Origin: Achromobacter sp. MFA1 R4
Lineage (GTDB): Bacteria; Pseudomonadota; Gammaproteobacteria; Burkholderiales; Burkholderiaceae_B
Assembly (NCBI RefSeq): GCF_900156745.1
Contig: NZ_LT707065.1
Span: 5,964,086 to 6,028,085 of the forward strand
Direction: 5' to 3'
DNA length: 64,000 nucleotides
Part shown: piece by piece, positions 52,940 through 61,582 of the stretch
How positions within the stretch are numbered: the stretch's first letter is position 1
Layout: every line of letters begins with the position of its first letter
Made by a program: the position numbers and the translations under genes
The notes under the pieces: model-generated
What the model was told of the DNA's origin: nothing
Database searches by the model: none
Seen by the model: the letters and a program-made list of their open reading frames with translations, nothing else

Positions 52940-53248
52940 TCAAAAACGGCAAATCTCTGTCGACGTTTTCATATCACTTTTTGCGCCGATCAAATACTTA
53001 TCGAGCCTTGCGGCCGCTATCTCCGCGAGTTTGGCGGGGCGCCATTGCCAATCCTCATCCCAAGCGAACCAACGTGTATTTTCATAATTGTGCCGATCAC
53101 ACGCATGGGCCACATCAGTTGTACACGTGTCGAACTCCGCGGAGTAACCAATGATCTCAACGCCATCCAAGGTCATTAGATGCAAGTAATCACTTTGCTC
53201 ATAGCAGTCCACGCTCAATGCCATAGTTACGTAGTACTTATCTTCCAT
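52940..53248 (-). CDS. Small acidic protein, candidate orphan immunity protein
   Basis: A 102-residue, cysteine- and tryptophan-containing acidic protein (MEDKYYVTMALSVDCYEQ...; WFAWDEDWQWRP), preceded by an excellent AGGAGG site, so it is a real gene. No family is recognised. Its low GC, small size and position at the end of a series of small genes downstream of an RHS toxin gene, on the same strand, are the marks of immunity genes that accumulate behind such toxins. Function as an immunity protein is inference. Confidence 0.55.
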   Translation of the reverse strand: MEDKYYVTMALSVDCYEQSDYLHLMTLDGVEIIGYSAEFDTCTTDVAHACDRHNYENTRWFAWDEDWQWRPAKLAEIAAARLDKYLIGAKSDMKTSTEICRF

Positions 53249-53272
53249 GAACCTCCTCGTTCTTTTGGGAAA

Positions 53273-53395
53273 TTAAGTGACCACCTTATTCGTTCCGGGT
53301 AGGGCGACAATCTTCACACTGTTCAAAGTTGGATTACCCGGCGACAAGCCCGATAAGCTTCCGGCCCTTCCCGCGCGCGCTGTCCAGTTGCAAGA
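53273..53395 (-). other. Possible remnant of a displaced toxin tip
   Basis: A 40-codon open stretch without a proper start reads ...SLSGLSPGNPTLNSVKIVALPGTNKVVT and ends in a stop 25 bp before the 102-residue gene. The overlapping +1 frame begins with an ATG (MFGRTGQVGPG...) and stops midway, as a frameshifted gene would. Its GC content is higher than that of the genes beside it. Similarity to a toxin C-terminus is only a guess. The rest of the 53249-53442 gap holds nothing recognised. Confidence 0.2.
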
Positions 53396-53442
53396 TTAAC
53401 CCTGGCCCAACTTGCCCGGTCCGCCCGAACATAGCTTCACTC

Positions 53443-53694
53443 CTACTGCTCTATTCTTCTCTCATTGAGGACGATAATGTCCACATGATTCTCTGGAGAA
53501 AAATCCACGACTGCATCTTGAAGGTGCATATGCTCAATATCATAGAGTTGAATTTCCCGAGATGCCCTTAATAGAAAATCACCCAGCGCACGAAAGGTTT
53601 CCGCGCTTCCAATAATGGAAAGTTCGTCCAGCGCTAAGGACGTGTCGGTACCCACTGCGGTACCAAAGGCTCTAAATCCAGCTAGATTTCTCAT
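53443..53694 (-). CDS. Small immunity-like protein (Imm32-type pattern)
   Basis: An 83-residue acidic protein. The layout ELSIIGSAETFRALGDFLLRASREI followed by an HLQDAVVDFSPENHVDIIVLNE strand resembles the small Imm32 group of polymorphic-toxin immunity proteins, though this is pattern recognition without a search. AGGGA lies 8 bp before the ATG. It is the second small gene downstream of the RHS gene on the same strand. Confidence 0.5.
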   Translation of the reverse strand: MRNLAGFRAFGTAVGTDTSLALDELSIIGSAETFRALGDFLLRASREIQLYDIEHMHLQDAVVDFSPENHVDIIVLNERRIEQ

Positions 53695-53787
53695 AAATCA
53701 AATCCCTGAGCACGCAACTACTACATGTTTTTTGAGTCAAATCGGGAATGTAGATCCGCGATCACTGACTTTATGTGCTGTCACTGC

Positions 53788-54237
53788 CTAACATCCGACT
53801 TCATTTTCAAAAAATTTCCGAAACCTAGAACAGAGATGCACATCGACGTCCAGAAGAACGGAGAAAAACAACTCCATCATCTCTGGCGTTTCGTATTCCT
53901 CCCCCCTATCTGAAGTTCCTTCATATAAGCAGCAGACAATTGCCCGAAGGATGGCTTTTTTCAGTGAATTTTTCTCTGCATCATGTCTTACCCAAGCGTC
54001 AATTCTGCGCCCCCCAAACTCCTCGACTGAGCATTTGCCGGAAAAAAAAAGAACTGGAAATCTTAGGGTTTCATCTATCCATTCAAAAAAATCGTGTTCT
54101 ATCTTATTTTCTTTCAGATACTCCCGCGAAACATCCAAAAGGAATTTTGAAAAAACGATTAAAGATCGATCGAACGGAATCTGTTCCAAATCGATGCGCC
54201 CCTCTAGAGCACTCAATTGAATGGCGTCTTCTCTCAT
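53788..54237 (-). CDS. Candidate cognate immunity protein of the RHS toxin
   Basis: A 149-residue acidic, helical protein (MREDAIQLSALEGRIDLEQ...) whose ATG overlaps the RHS stop codon (ATGA). Such direct coupling and low GC content, in contrast to the GC-rich RHS core, are typical of the cognate immunity gene of a polymorphic toxin. No family is recognised. By position it should neutralise the deaminase-like tip domain. Confidence 0.68.
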   Translation of the reverse strand: MREDAIQLSALEGRIDLEQIPFDRSLIVFSKFLLDVSREYLKENKIEHDFFEWIDETLRFPVLFFSGKCSVEEFGGRRIDAWVRHDAEKNSLKKAILRAIVCCLYEGTSDRGEEYETPEMMELFFSVLLDVDVHLCSRFRKFFENEVGC

Positions 54238-57200
54238 CTCTTATGCCTGATCCCTAACATGTCAAGAACTGGGGCGCATGAGCTGCATGCGGGCTTGTAT
54301 TCCCCCTTTGGTCCATACACCGAAGACTCGGCTCCAGACGTTATCTCCCTTAGTTTTTCCATGCTCGCTGCCTGGGTTTGAGTTGCAATCTTAGACAGGG
54401 CATCGCCTTCAGCGCACTTGCAATGGAACGGACTTCGTTCTTCGATAGCAACGGAATCATAGAGGTCCTGTACCACCGGATGATGAACTCCAGCCCCACC
54501 CGCACGTGTACTCATGCCCGACACCACGCCGCCGGGAATATTTCCGCCCTCGATTTTCCCTGTCGCACCTCTATTTCCTTTGGATAAGCCGGATGGATCT
54601 ATCCATTCAACCGGGTTATCCGCATACTGATAAACATTCAGCCCCCCCGCAAAGCCGATCGGATCCTTCGTAATGAAGCGTCCGATCTGCGGATCATAGT
54701 ACCGGTGCCGGTTGTAGTGCAGGCCCGTTTCCGAGTCCAGATACTGCCCCTGGAATCGGATCGGATTACGTATTCCCGCCGCGCGGGCGGCTTCCGTGAT
54801 AGCTTCTTTCGCCGCGCCCCACGCGTGGTAGTGCGCGCTCCAGGCGATCTCGCCTTGCGCGTCCGTCAGTTCCTGTGGCGTGCCCAGGTGATCGCAGTGA
54901 TACCAGACCAGGGCATCCACCGGGTCCGGGTCGGGCGAGGTTGTCCATAGTGGATCGCGGTCGATGTCATAGGCACCCGCGTAAACAGGTTGCTGATGAA
55001 GCAGTACGGCCTTGCGACTGATCGCCTGGGCCAGCGGGACGAAGCTGCCGGGTTCGTAGAGGTAGTGCGTGGTCTGGTCGTCGCGGCCTTCCCATGCCAG
55101 GGTGTCGCCATCCCAACCGTACAGCGTTGTGCTGCAGCCCATCGCGCGATTCGCGCGCGCTTGTTCTTCCTGGCGCTGTGCGGGCGTCATGCCGGGCCGT
55201 TCGCGCCAGTGCGCTTCGGATTGCTTGAGCAGGCGGCGGCCCAGCGCGTCGTACTGGTAGCTCACGTGCAGGCGGTCGTTGCTGTAGCCCGTCAGGCGAT
55301 TGAAGAGATCCCATTCGAAGCGCGAGCGCTGGCCGTTGTGCAGCTTCTCGACGAGGTTGCCGCGCGGGTCGTAGGTGTAATGGCTGCCAGCGTACTCGCG
55401 CAGCAGGTTGTCCAGGCGCGCGGAACGCTGGCGGTAGGTGTAGACGGGGCCGGCCATGCCTAGCGTGCTGGCGTGGGCCGGGTCGCTCGACGGATCGAGG
55501 AGATTGCTTGCCGGATCGAAGGCGAAGGTTTCCTTGCCGAGGCTGCTGGTGGCCTCCAATAGGCGTCCTACGGGGTCATAGCGATACGCCAAGGGGCCTC
55601 GGCGGCTGTCCTGGATTGCTTCCAATTGGCCCGCCGCATCGTAGCGGTAGCCGCGATGGATCAGGCGCTGCGCGCCCCGCGCGATGCTCTGTGCATTGAG
55701 GCGCCCCATCGCGTCCCACGATTGCGTTTGCGCCAGGCCATTGCCTTGCATGCGGGTGGTCTCCCGATGCAGGTCGTCGCGTTCGATGCTGACGAGCTCA
55801 TGGTCGTCGAACAGCAGGCCGTGGACGTGGCCCGAGCCATAGGTCAGCACGCTGACGCGATGGCCATCGGGGCGGAGCGTGGCGATGCGCTGGTTCAGTT
55901 CGTTGTACTCGTGCTTCCAGACTGCCACGACTGGTTGCGCCAGACGTAGATAGTGCAGGTGTTCGCGGGTCAGGTTGCCGGCGGCGTCGTGGAACCATTG
56001 GAGCCGGCAGGCCGCGTTCTCGGCGAGGATCAGGCGGCCGTTGCCATCGTAGGCGTAGCGCTCTGTCTGGGCCTCGACGCGAACCGGTGCTGAGCGTGTG
56101 GACGCGGGTGCTGACGTTTGCGTGGCCGTTTGCGCCGACGTACGCGCCGCCGCTTGTGCTGCGGTCTGCCCCGCCGCTTGCGCTGACGGCGCATACGGCC
56201 GCGCCAAACGTTGGGTCACGCGCCCCAGCGGGTCGAACGTGAACTCGATGACCCGGTCGCCATCCTGCGCCGAGAGCAACGTGCCGCTATCCGGGTCATA
56301 GCGATATCGGGTAGCGACGTCATCGAAGCCTCGCTCCTCCAGCAGTCGCCCGGCCGGGTCGTAGACGAATCTCGCCTGCCGGTCGTTCTCGTTGGCGAGC
56401 GCCGTGAGCCGGCCCAGCTTGTCCCATTCGTATTGGAGCGTCCGGCCCGCCGCGTCCAGGCGCTGGGCGAGGAGCCCCGCGCCGTTGTACGTCCACTGCG
56501 TGCGCCGGCCCAGCGCGTCGATGTGCGCCAGCAACCGCCCCTCGGCGTCGCGTTCGAAGTGTTCGACCGTCTGGTCCGGGTGCGTGACGTAGGCCAGGTG
56601 CCCCATCTCGTACCGGTAGCGGGTGACGTTGCCGGCTGCATCGGTGTATTCACGCAACTGGCCGAGTTCGTCATACGTCCAGGCGCTGCGCTTGCCCGAG
56701 CAATCCGTGTACTGCGTGAGCAGCCCCGCCGCGTTGTAGGCCAGCAGTTTCTGACCGCCCCGGGCGTCCCGGATCGCAACCGGATTGCCCGCCGCGTCAT
56801 AGGCATATTCGGTCTTGCGACCCAGCGGATCGATGGTCTCGGTCAGGTACCCGCGCGGGCTGTAGTCGCGCTGCCACAGGCCGCCCTCGGCGTCGCGGAT
56901 CTTGAAAAGCTGGTCCTGGTCGTCGTAGGCGTAGTGGACCGAGGTGCCATCCGCGCGCAGATGTTCGAGCAGGTTGCTGCGCTCGTCGTAGGCGTAGCTG
57001 TCGATGTTGCCGTCGGGGTGAATGTGCGTGACCACGTTCTTGGCGTCGTCGCGATACAGCCATTCCGACAGGCCGTCCGGATGCACGATGCGGTAGGTAT
57101 AGCCGTCGATGTCGTAGTAGTGCTCCGTGACGTGGCCCAGCGCATCGGTGACATAGGTCAGGCGGATCTCGGGGTGCCAGCGCAGGCGCGTGTCGAAGCT

Positions 57201-59120
57201 GCCGTCGTCGGCCCATTCGCGGATGGCGCGCGCCTTGGGGCCTGAACCTTCCCATTCCAGGTTCATGCCTCGTCCGGTGCGGTCGGTGTAGCGGGTGATG
57301 AGGTGCTGGCGATAGTGGTAGTCCCACTGGGCGCCGTGTTCGTCGCGCGCTTGCAGCAGGTCCCCTTGCTCGTCGTAGTCGTAGCCGGCCAACTGCCGCT
57401 GCGATTCTCCCTCCTTGAGTTGCCAGAGCGCGACGATGCGGCCGGCGTCGTCGATCTGCGTGCCGACATGGGTGTGGATGGCGTCGTCCAGGTGGGTGAC
57501 AAGATCGGACAGCACGCTGCGCCGCCCGACGATATGCCGGTAGAGCAATGCAACGCGCGCGCCGTTGCGCAGGTGGATGCCCGTCAGCCGAAACCGCCGG
57601 CCCTCGCGTTGGTAGGTGGCGCGACGCTCGCACCCTTGCGCCACGGTCAGTTCGCTGTTGGAAGTGCGAACCACCGTCAGGTTCTCGACGGGGTCGTAGT
57701 GGAACTTGCCGACCGCCGGCAACGGCCAGGCGTGCGTGCGCCCGTCTTCGGCGTGATAGAGCAGGGTTTCGCGATCGGCGCCTGCCGTCTTGATGTCGAT
57801 GCGCGTGGTGTACTCGTTGATCCAGCGCGCGCCCAGCGGTCCGCGATCAAATGCGGCGAGATCCGACGAATACGTGCGTGCCCAGCGCAGCGGAAATGGC
57901 CCGGGCAGCGAGCAATCCACATGCGTGATCCGCTCCGTCCCCATCGCAAAGCTGATGCTGTGGCAGGTGGCCGGGCACGCGCCGTTCTTGTCTTTATTGG
58001 CATTTCGCCGCGCGCGGGCCTGGCGGCGGATGCGCGCCAGGCGCATGGAGCGCGCCATCTGCCGGGCCTTGCTCGCCACGGCCGGTCGGACGTTCGCGCC
58101 GATCGCGTACCCCTTGCGCTGGCGCCACAGCACCACGGCCACCGACAGTTGCATGAGCAGCGACGCGATGCTGTTGACGTTGTTCTCGTCGGCCAGCGAT
58201 TGCATGCTGTCATTGACTTGCGGCGCGAGCGCGTTCAGGCGCTGGGCGGAGCGCAGCATCAAGTCGCGCGCCTTGGCGGGAAGCAGGTCCTTGGCGGCGT
58301 TGCCGACCGACTGCTTGCTGCCGCGCACGCCGCTACCGAGGCCATCCCAGAGGTCGCGCGCGGCGCCCAAGGGCGAGTCCCACTTCTTGTCCCACGCGGA
58401 CGAGAGCTGCTCGCCCGCCTTCTCGAACGAGGCATCCGCGTTTGCCGGCACGGTCAGGCTGACCAGGACATCGGCCAGCGCCTTGATGATTTCTTCGGCC
58501 TTGGCCCCCGCATCCTGCAGCAGCCCTTCCAGCCGTGCCTGCGCCTGTTGCGCGAAGTCTTCGATGTCGCCGGCGATGTTCTCGCTCAGGTGCGCAGCCA
58601 AGGCCATGATGATCGCGTTGCCCAGGCCCGCCTTGGCCTGGCGCGCGACCTCCTTTTGCACGAGAAACAGCGCGGGCCGCAGGCTCATGCGCGCAGCCGC
58701 CGTGCCGGGCACGGGCACCACGCCGAAGAGGTTGATGCCCAGGCTCACCCAGTCCAGGAATTGGGTGGGATTGCTGTCGACCAATGTGGTGATGTCGCCG
58801 ATGGCATCCACCAGCGCCATGAGGTTGCCCAGCACCGGCACCGCGCCCGCGGCCGCCTTGATGCGCGGCAGCGTGACCCAGCCGTCGCTGTTTTCGCGCA
58901 GCCACTGGTCAAAGGCGTTCTGGCCGGCTTCGACGTCTTCGGGGGCAATGGTGTTCAGCGGAGCGACCACGCCTTGCGGGCCGTCCAGGTCTTCGTCACT
59001 CCATTGGATGCCGTCGTTCTCGGCTTCGGCTTCCAGGTATTCGGCGTCGGTGTAGTGCTCTTCGACTGGAGGGGCGTTTCGCTTTGGAATGGAGGGGGCA
59101 GCGCCTGGCGGGGTTGGCAT
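54234..59120 (-). CDS. RHS-repeat polymorphic toxin with C-terminal deaminase-like tip
   Basis: A 1,628-residue protein. The N-terminal 390 residues are helical, with two hydrophobic stretches (about 95-115 and 130-165) and no PAAR domain. A DUF6531-type segment follows (CHSISFAMGTERITH...DRGPLGARWINEY). The RHS/YD repeats end in the conserved core RFITKDPIGFAGGLNVYQY...WIDPSGL. The core is interrupted near residues 972-1010 by an A/Q/T-rich linker. The 116-residue tip carries CAE (Cys1569, Glu1571) and CSSC (Cys1612, Cys1615), the zinc-deaminase pattern of YwqJ-like toxins. It is probably cleaved after DPSGL and delivered by T6SS into rivals, where the tip would deaminate a nucleic acid or nucleotide; this is inference. 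The ATG at 59120 was taken; a TTG at 59153 is possible. Confidence 0.85.
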   Translation of the reverse strand: MPTPPGAAPSIPKRNAPPVEEHYTDAEYLEAEAENDGIQWSDEDLDGPQGVVAPLNTIAPEDVEAGQNAFDQWLRENSDGWVTLPRIKAAAGAVPVLGNLMALVDAIGDITTLVDSNPTQFLDWVSLGINLFGVVPVPGTAAARMSLRPALFLVQKEVARQAKAGLGNAIIMALAAHLSENIAGDIEDFAQQAQARLEGLLQDAGAKAEEIIKALADVLVSLTVPANADASFEKAGEQLSSAWDKKWDSPLGAARDLWDGLGSGVRGSKQSVGNAAKDLLPAKARDLMLRSAQRLNALAPQVNDSMQSLADENNVNSIASLLMQLSVAVVLWRQRKGYAIGANVRPAVASKARQMARSMRLARIRRQARARRNANKDKNGACPATCHSISFAMGTERITHVDCSLPGPFPLRWARTYSSDLAAFDRGPLGARWINEYTTRIDIKTAGADRETLLYHAEDGRTHAWPLPAVGKFHYDPVENLTVVRTSNSELTVAQGCERRATYQREGRRFRLTGIHLRNGARVALLYRHIVGRRSVLSDLVTHLDDAIHTHVGTQIDDAGRIVALWQLKEGESQRQLAGYDYDEQGDLLQARDEHGAQWDYHYRQHLITRYTDRTGRGMNLEWEGSGPKARAIREWADDGSFDTRLRWHPEIRLTYVTDALGHVTEHYYDIDGYTYRIVHPDGLSEWLYRDDAKNVVTHIHPDGNIDSYAYDERSNLLEHLRADGTSVHYAYDDQDQLFKIRDAEGGLWQRDYSPRGYLTETIDPLGRKTEYAYDAAGNPVAIRDARGGQKLLAYNAAGLLTQYTDCSGKRSAWTYDELGQLREYTDAAGNVTRYRYEMGHLAYVTHPDQTVEHFERDAEGRLLAHIDALGRRTQWTYNGAGLLAQRLDAAGRTLQYEWDKLGRLTALANENDRQARFVYDPAGRLLEERGFDDVATRYRYDPDSGTLLSAQDGDRVIEFTFDPLGRVTQRLARPYAPSAQAAGQTAAQAAARTSAQTATQTSAPASTRSAPVRVEAQTERYAYDGNGRLILAENAACRLQWFHDAAGNLTREHLHYLRLAQPVVAVWKHEYNELNQRIATLRPDGHRVSVLTYGSGHVHGLLFDDHELVSIERDDLHRETTRMQGNGLAQTQSWDAMGRLNAQSIARGAQRLIHRGYRYDAAGQLEAIQDSRRGPLAYRYDPVGRLLEATSSLGKETFAFDPASNLLDPSSDPAHASTLGMAGPVYTYRQRSARLDNLLREYAGSHYTYDPRGNLVEKLHNGQRSRFEWDLFNRLTGYSNDRLHVSYQYDALGRRLLKQSEAHWRERPGMTPAQRQEEQARANRAMGCSTTLYGWDGDTLAWEGRDDQTTHYLYEPGSFVPLAQAISRKAVLLHQQPVYAGAYDIDRDPLWTTSPDPDPVDALVWYHCDHLGTPQELTDAQGEIAWSAHYHAWGAAKEAITEAARAAGIRNPIRFQGQYLDSETGLHYNRHRYYDPQIGRFITKDPIGFAGGLNVYQYADNPVEWIDPSGLSKGNRGATGKIEGGNIPGGVVSGMSTRAGGAGVHHPVVQDLYDSVAIEERSPFHCKCAEGDALSKIATQTQAASMEKLREITSGAESSVYGPKGEYKPACSSCAPVLDMLGIRHKR

Positions 59121-59324
59121 GACGGAGTCCGGTGTCGTCGCAAAGGCCTTCAAGAGGCCGGAGGCATCCCGTTGCGGGAATGCGGCGACATATGCGAAAT
59201 CCGTGCCAGGGTTGGCGGTGCAAAGAAAACCCCTGCAACATCAAGGCCTTGAAGCTGAATCTCGCGCGAATCAGCCAGCCGATCGCCATCGCGGCTCAAG
59301 AAAAGCCGCGGTTTGGCCGGAAAA

Positions 59325-59418
59325 TCGAGCCAAATTTGGCCCGGTTATTTCCAAGTCATTGATAAATAAGAAAACGCACCGGGCCAGATTTGGCCCGGTC
59401 GGGTCAAATCTGGCCCGA
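59325..59418. repeat. Three related 20-bp palindromes (consensus YCGRGYCARATYTGGCCCGR)
   Basis: Units at 59325-59344, 59379-59398 and 59399-59418, each an 8-bp inverted repeat around a 4-bp AT-rich centre; the second is perfect, and the second and third are directly abutted. They flank an AT-rich 34-bp segment in the 464-bp gap between the RHS gene and pckG, a suitable place for the RHS promoter. Operators of an unknown regulator or a mobile-repeat family are possible. The remaining part of the gap holds the pckG terminator and nothing else recognised. Confidence 0.8.
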
Positions 59419-59468
59419 TTGATTTGCGGACGCCCGGTCAGCCGGCGATACGGTGCCCTGATAGCCGC

Positions 59469-59524
59469 AAAAAAAAATCAGCCCGACCTCCACGCAGCGT
59501 AACGCTGCGCGGAAATCGGGCTGA
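59469..59524 (-). terminator. Strong rho-independent terminator of pckG
   Basis: On the minus strand TCAGCCCGA pairs with TCGGGCTGA, enclosing an inner perfect CGCAGCG/CGCTGCG hairpin, and is followed by nine T residues. It begins 60 bp after the pckG stop codon. Confidence 0.93.
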
Positions 59525-59584
59525 CTCTCTCACAGACCGGCGGATTGACCGCCCACGGTCCTTCAGGGACGAACCTGAGCAGCC

Positions 59585-61441
59585 TCAGGCTGCCAGCCGG
59601 CCCTCGATCTCGGTCTTGGTCGAGCGCAGCTCTTCGGGCAGCCCCTGGGCCAACTGGCCGAACAGCTCATGGTGCAGCGCCAGTTCCTCGCGCCACGCGG
59701 CTTCGTCGACCGACATGACCTGTTCGAACTTGTCCGGGCTGAATTCCAGGCCGGTCCAGTCGATGTCCTGGTACGTGGGCGACACACCGAAGACCTGGTC
59801 CACGCCCTTGGATTGGCCGTCGATGCGGCCCAGCATCCAGCGCAGCACGCGCATGTTGTCGCCGAAGCCCGGCCAGACGAACTTGCCGTCCGGGCCCTTG
59901 CGGAACCAGTTCACGCAGTAGATGCGCGGCAGGGTCGCGCCGGCGGCTTCGAGCTGCTTGCCGAGATTGAGCCAGTGGCCGAAGTAGTCGCTCATGTTGT
60001 AGCCGCAGAACGGCAGCATGGCAAAGGGATCGCGGCGCACCACGCCTTGCTGGCCGGCGGCCGCGGCGGTGGTTTCCGAGCCCATGGTGGCGGCCATGTA
60101 GACGCCTTCCACCCAGTTACGGGCTTCGGTGACGAGCGGCACGGTGGTGGAACGGCGGCCGCCGAAGATGAAGGCGTCGATGACCACGCCCTTGGGGTTT
60201 TCCCATTCGGGGTCGATGGACGGGCACTGCGAGGCCGGCGCGGTGAAGCGCGCGTTCGGGTGCGCGGCCTTGCGGCCGGTTTCGCGCGCGATCTCGGGCG
60301 TCCAGTCCTTGCCCTGCCAGTCGACCAGGTGCGCGGGCGGCGTGTCGGTCATGCCTTCCCACCAGACGTCGCCGTCGTCGGTCAGCGCGACGTTGGTGAA
60401 GATAACGTTGGCCTTGAGCGTGGCCATGGCGTTGAAGTTGGTCTGCTCGCTGGTGCCCGGGGCCACGCCGAAATAGCCGGCCTCGGGGTTGATGGCGTGC
60501 AGGCGGCCGTCCGGGCCGGGCTTGATCCAGGCGATGTCGTCGCCGATGGTGGTGACCTTCCAGCCGTCCATGCCCTGCGGCGGGATCAGCATGGCGAAGT
60601 TGGTCTTGCCGCAGGCCGACGGGAACGCGGCGGCGACGTGGTACTTGCGGCCCTTGGGCGAGGTGACGCCCAGGATCAGCATGTGCTCGGCCAACCAGCC
60701 CTGGTCGCGGCCCATGGTGGACGCGATGCGCAGCGCGAAGCACTTCTTGCCCAGCAGCGCGTTGCCGCCGTAGCCCGAGCCGTAGCTCCAGATTTCGCGG
60801 GTCTTGGGGAAATGGACGATGTACTTGGTGGGATTGCACGGCCAGGCCACGTCGGCTTCGCCGTCGGCCAGCGGTTTGCCCACCGAGTGCAGGCACGGCA
60901 CGAAGTCGCCATCGGTGCCCAGCACGTCATAGACCTGCTTGCCCATGCGCGTCATGATGCGCATGTTGACGGCCACGTAGGGGCTGTCGGACAGTTCGAC
61001 GCCGATGTGCGCGATGTCCGAGCCCAGCGGGCCCATCGAGAACGGCACCACGTACAGCGTGCGGCCGCGCATGGCGCCGTCGAACAGGCCGTTGAGCGTG
61101 TCGCGCATTTCGGCGGGATCGGCCCAGTTGTTCGTGGGGCCGGCGTCTTCGGCGCGGTCCGAGCATATGAAGGTGCGGTCTTCCACGCGCGCGACGTCGG
61201 AGGGATCGGACCAGGCCAGATAGGAATTGGGGCGCTTGGCGGGGTTGAGCCGGCGCAGGGTGCCCGACTGGACCATCTGCTCGCACAGGCGGTCGTACTC
61301 TTCCTGAGAACCATCGCACCACACCACGCGATCGGGCTTGGCCAGCGCGACAAAACTGGCGACCCAGTCGATCAGTCCGCGATGCTTGACGTACGCGGGC
61401 ACGTTCAAGGCTGCCAATCCCCCGTCCAAAGGCTTATTCAT
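59585..61441 (-). CDS. pckG: Phosphoenolpyruvate carboxykinase (GTP)
   Basis: A 618-residue GTP-dependent PEP carboxykinase that converts oxaloacetate and GTP to PEP, CO2 and GDP, the first step of gluconeogenesis from C4 acids. The kinase P-loop with the reactive cysteine is FPSACGKTN (Cys277, Lys279), and other conserved blocks are [33 protein letters not shown] and [11 protein letters not shown]. Length is typical of the GTP class, not the 520-540-residue ATP class. The ATG at 61441 follows GGAG at 9-bp spacing; an ATG at 61456 lies before that site and was rejected. A 30-bp inverted repeat lies in the leader and a strong terminator follows. Confidence 0.96.
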   Translation of the reverse strand: MNKPLDGGLAALNVPAYVKHRGLIDWVASFVALAKPDRVVWCDGSQEEYDRLCEQMVQSGTLRRLNPAKRPNSYLAWSDPSDVARVEDRTFICSDRAEDAGPTNNWADPAEMRDTLNGLFDGAMRGRTLYVVPFSMGPLGSDIAHIGVELSDSPYVAVNMRIMTRMGKQVYDVLGTDGDFVPCLHSVGKPLADGEADVAWPCNPTKYIVHFPKTREIWSYGSGYGGNALLGKKCFALRIASTMGRDQGWLAEHMLILGVTSPKGRKYHVAAAFPSACGKTNFAMLIPPQGMDGWKVTTIGDDIAWIKPGPDGRLHAINPEAGYFGVAPGTSEQTNFNAMATLKANVIFTNVALTDDGDVWWEGMTDTPPAHLVDWQGKDWTPEIARETGRKAAHPNARFTAPASQCPSIDPEWENPKGVVIDAFIFGGRRSTTVPLVTEARNWVEGVYMAATMGSETTAAAAGQQGVVRRDPFAMLPFCGYNMSDYFGHWLNLGKQLEAAGATLPRIYCVNWFRKGPDGKFVWPGFGDNMRVLRWMLGRIDGQSKGVDQVFGVSPTYQDIDWTGLEFSPDKFEQVMSVDEAAWREELALHHELFGQLAQGLPEELRSTKTEIEGRLAA

Positions 61442-61471
61442 TGGGGCTATCTCCATACTATGGCTAAAGGT

Positions 61472-61501
61472 GATACGGCCCCAATTAGGTGGGGCCGTAT
61501 C
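61472..61501. promoter_or_regulatory. Perfect 11-bp inverted repeat GATACGGCCCC-N8-GGGGCCGTATC in the pckG leader
   Basis: The dyad is centred about 45 bp upstream of the pckG start and inside the 141-bp gap after the acyl-CoA synthetase gene. It could be an operator or an RNA hairpin; its GGGGC arm could alternatively pair with GCCCC next to the ribosome-binding site. There is no T-run to make it a simple terminator. Confidence 0.6.
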
Positions 61502-61582
61502 CAGTTTGCGCCATCATACTTGCAGCGCCGGGCAACCCGTCAACCCATCCTCATGGGGGAGATTGTCACCGTGTGAGACCGC

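Noticed and set aside
57303..59252. 649-codon plus-strand frame opposite the RHS N-terminal half
   Set aside because: Antisense shadow with no ribosome-binding site or domain; RHS reading is supported by repeats and the conserved core.
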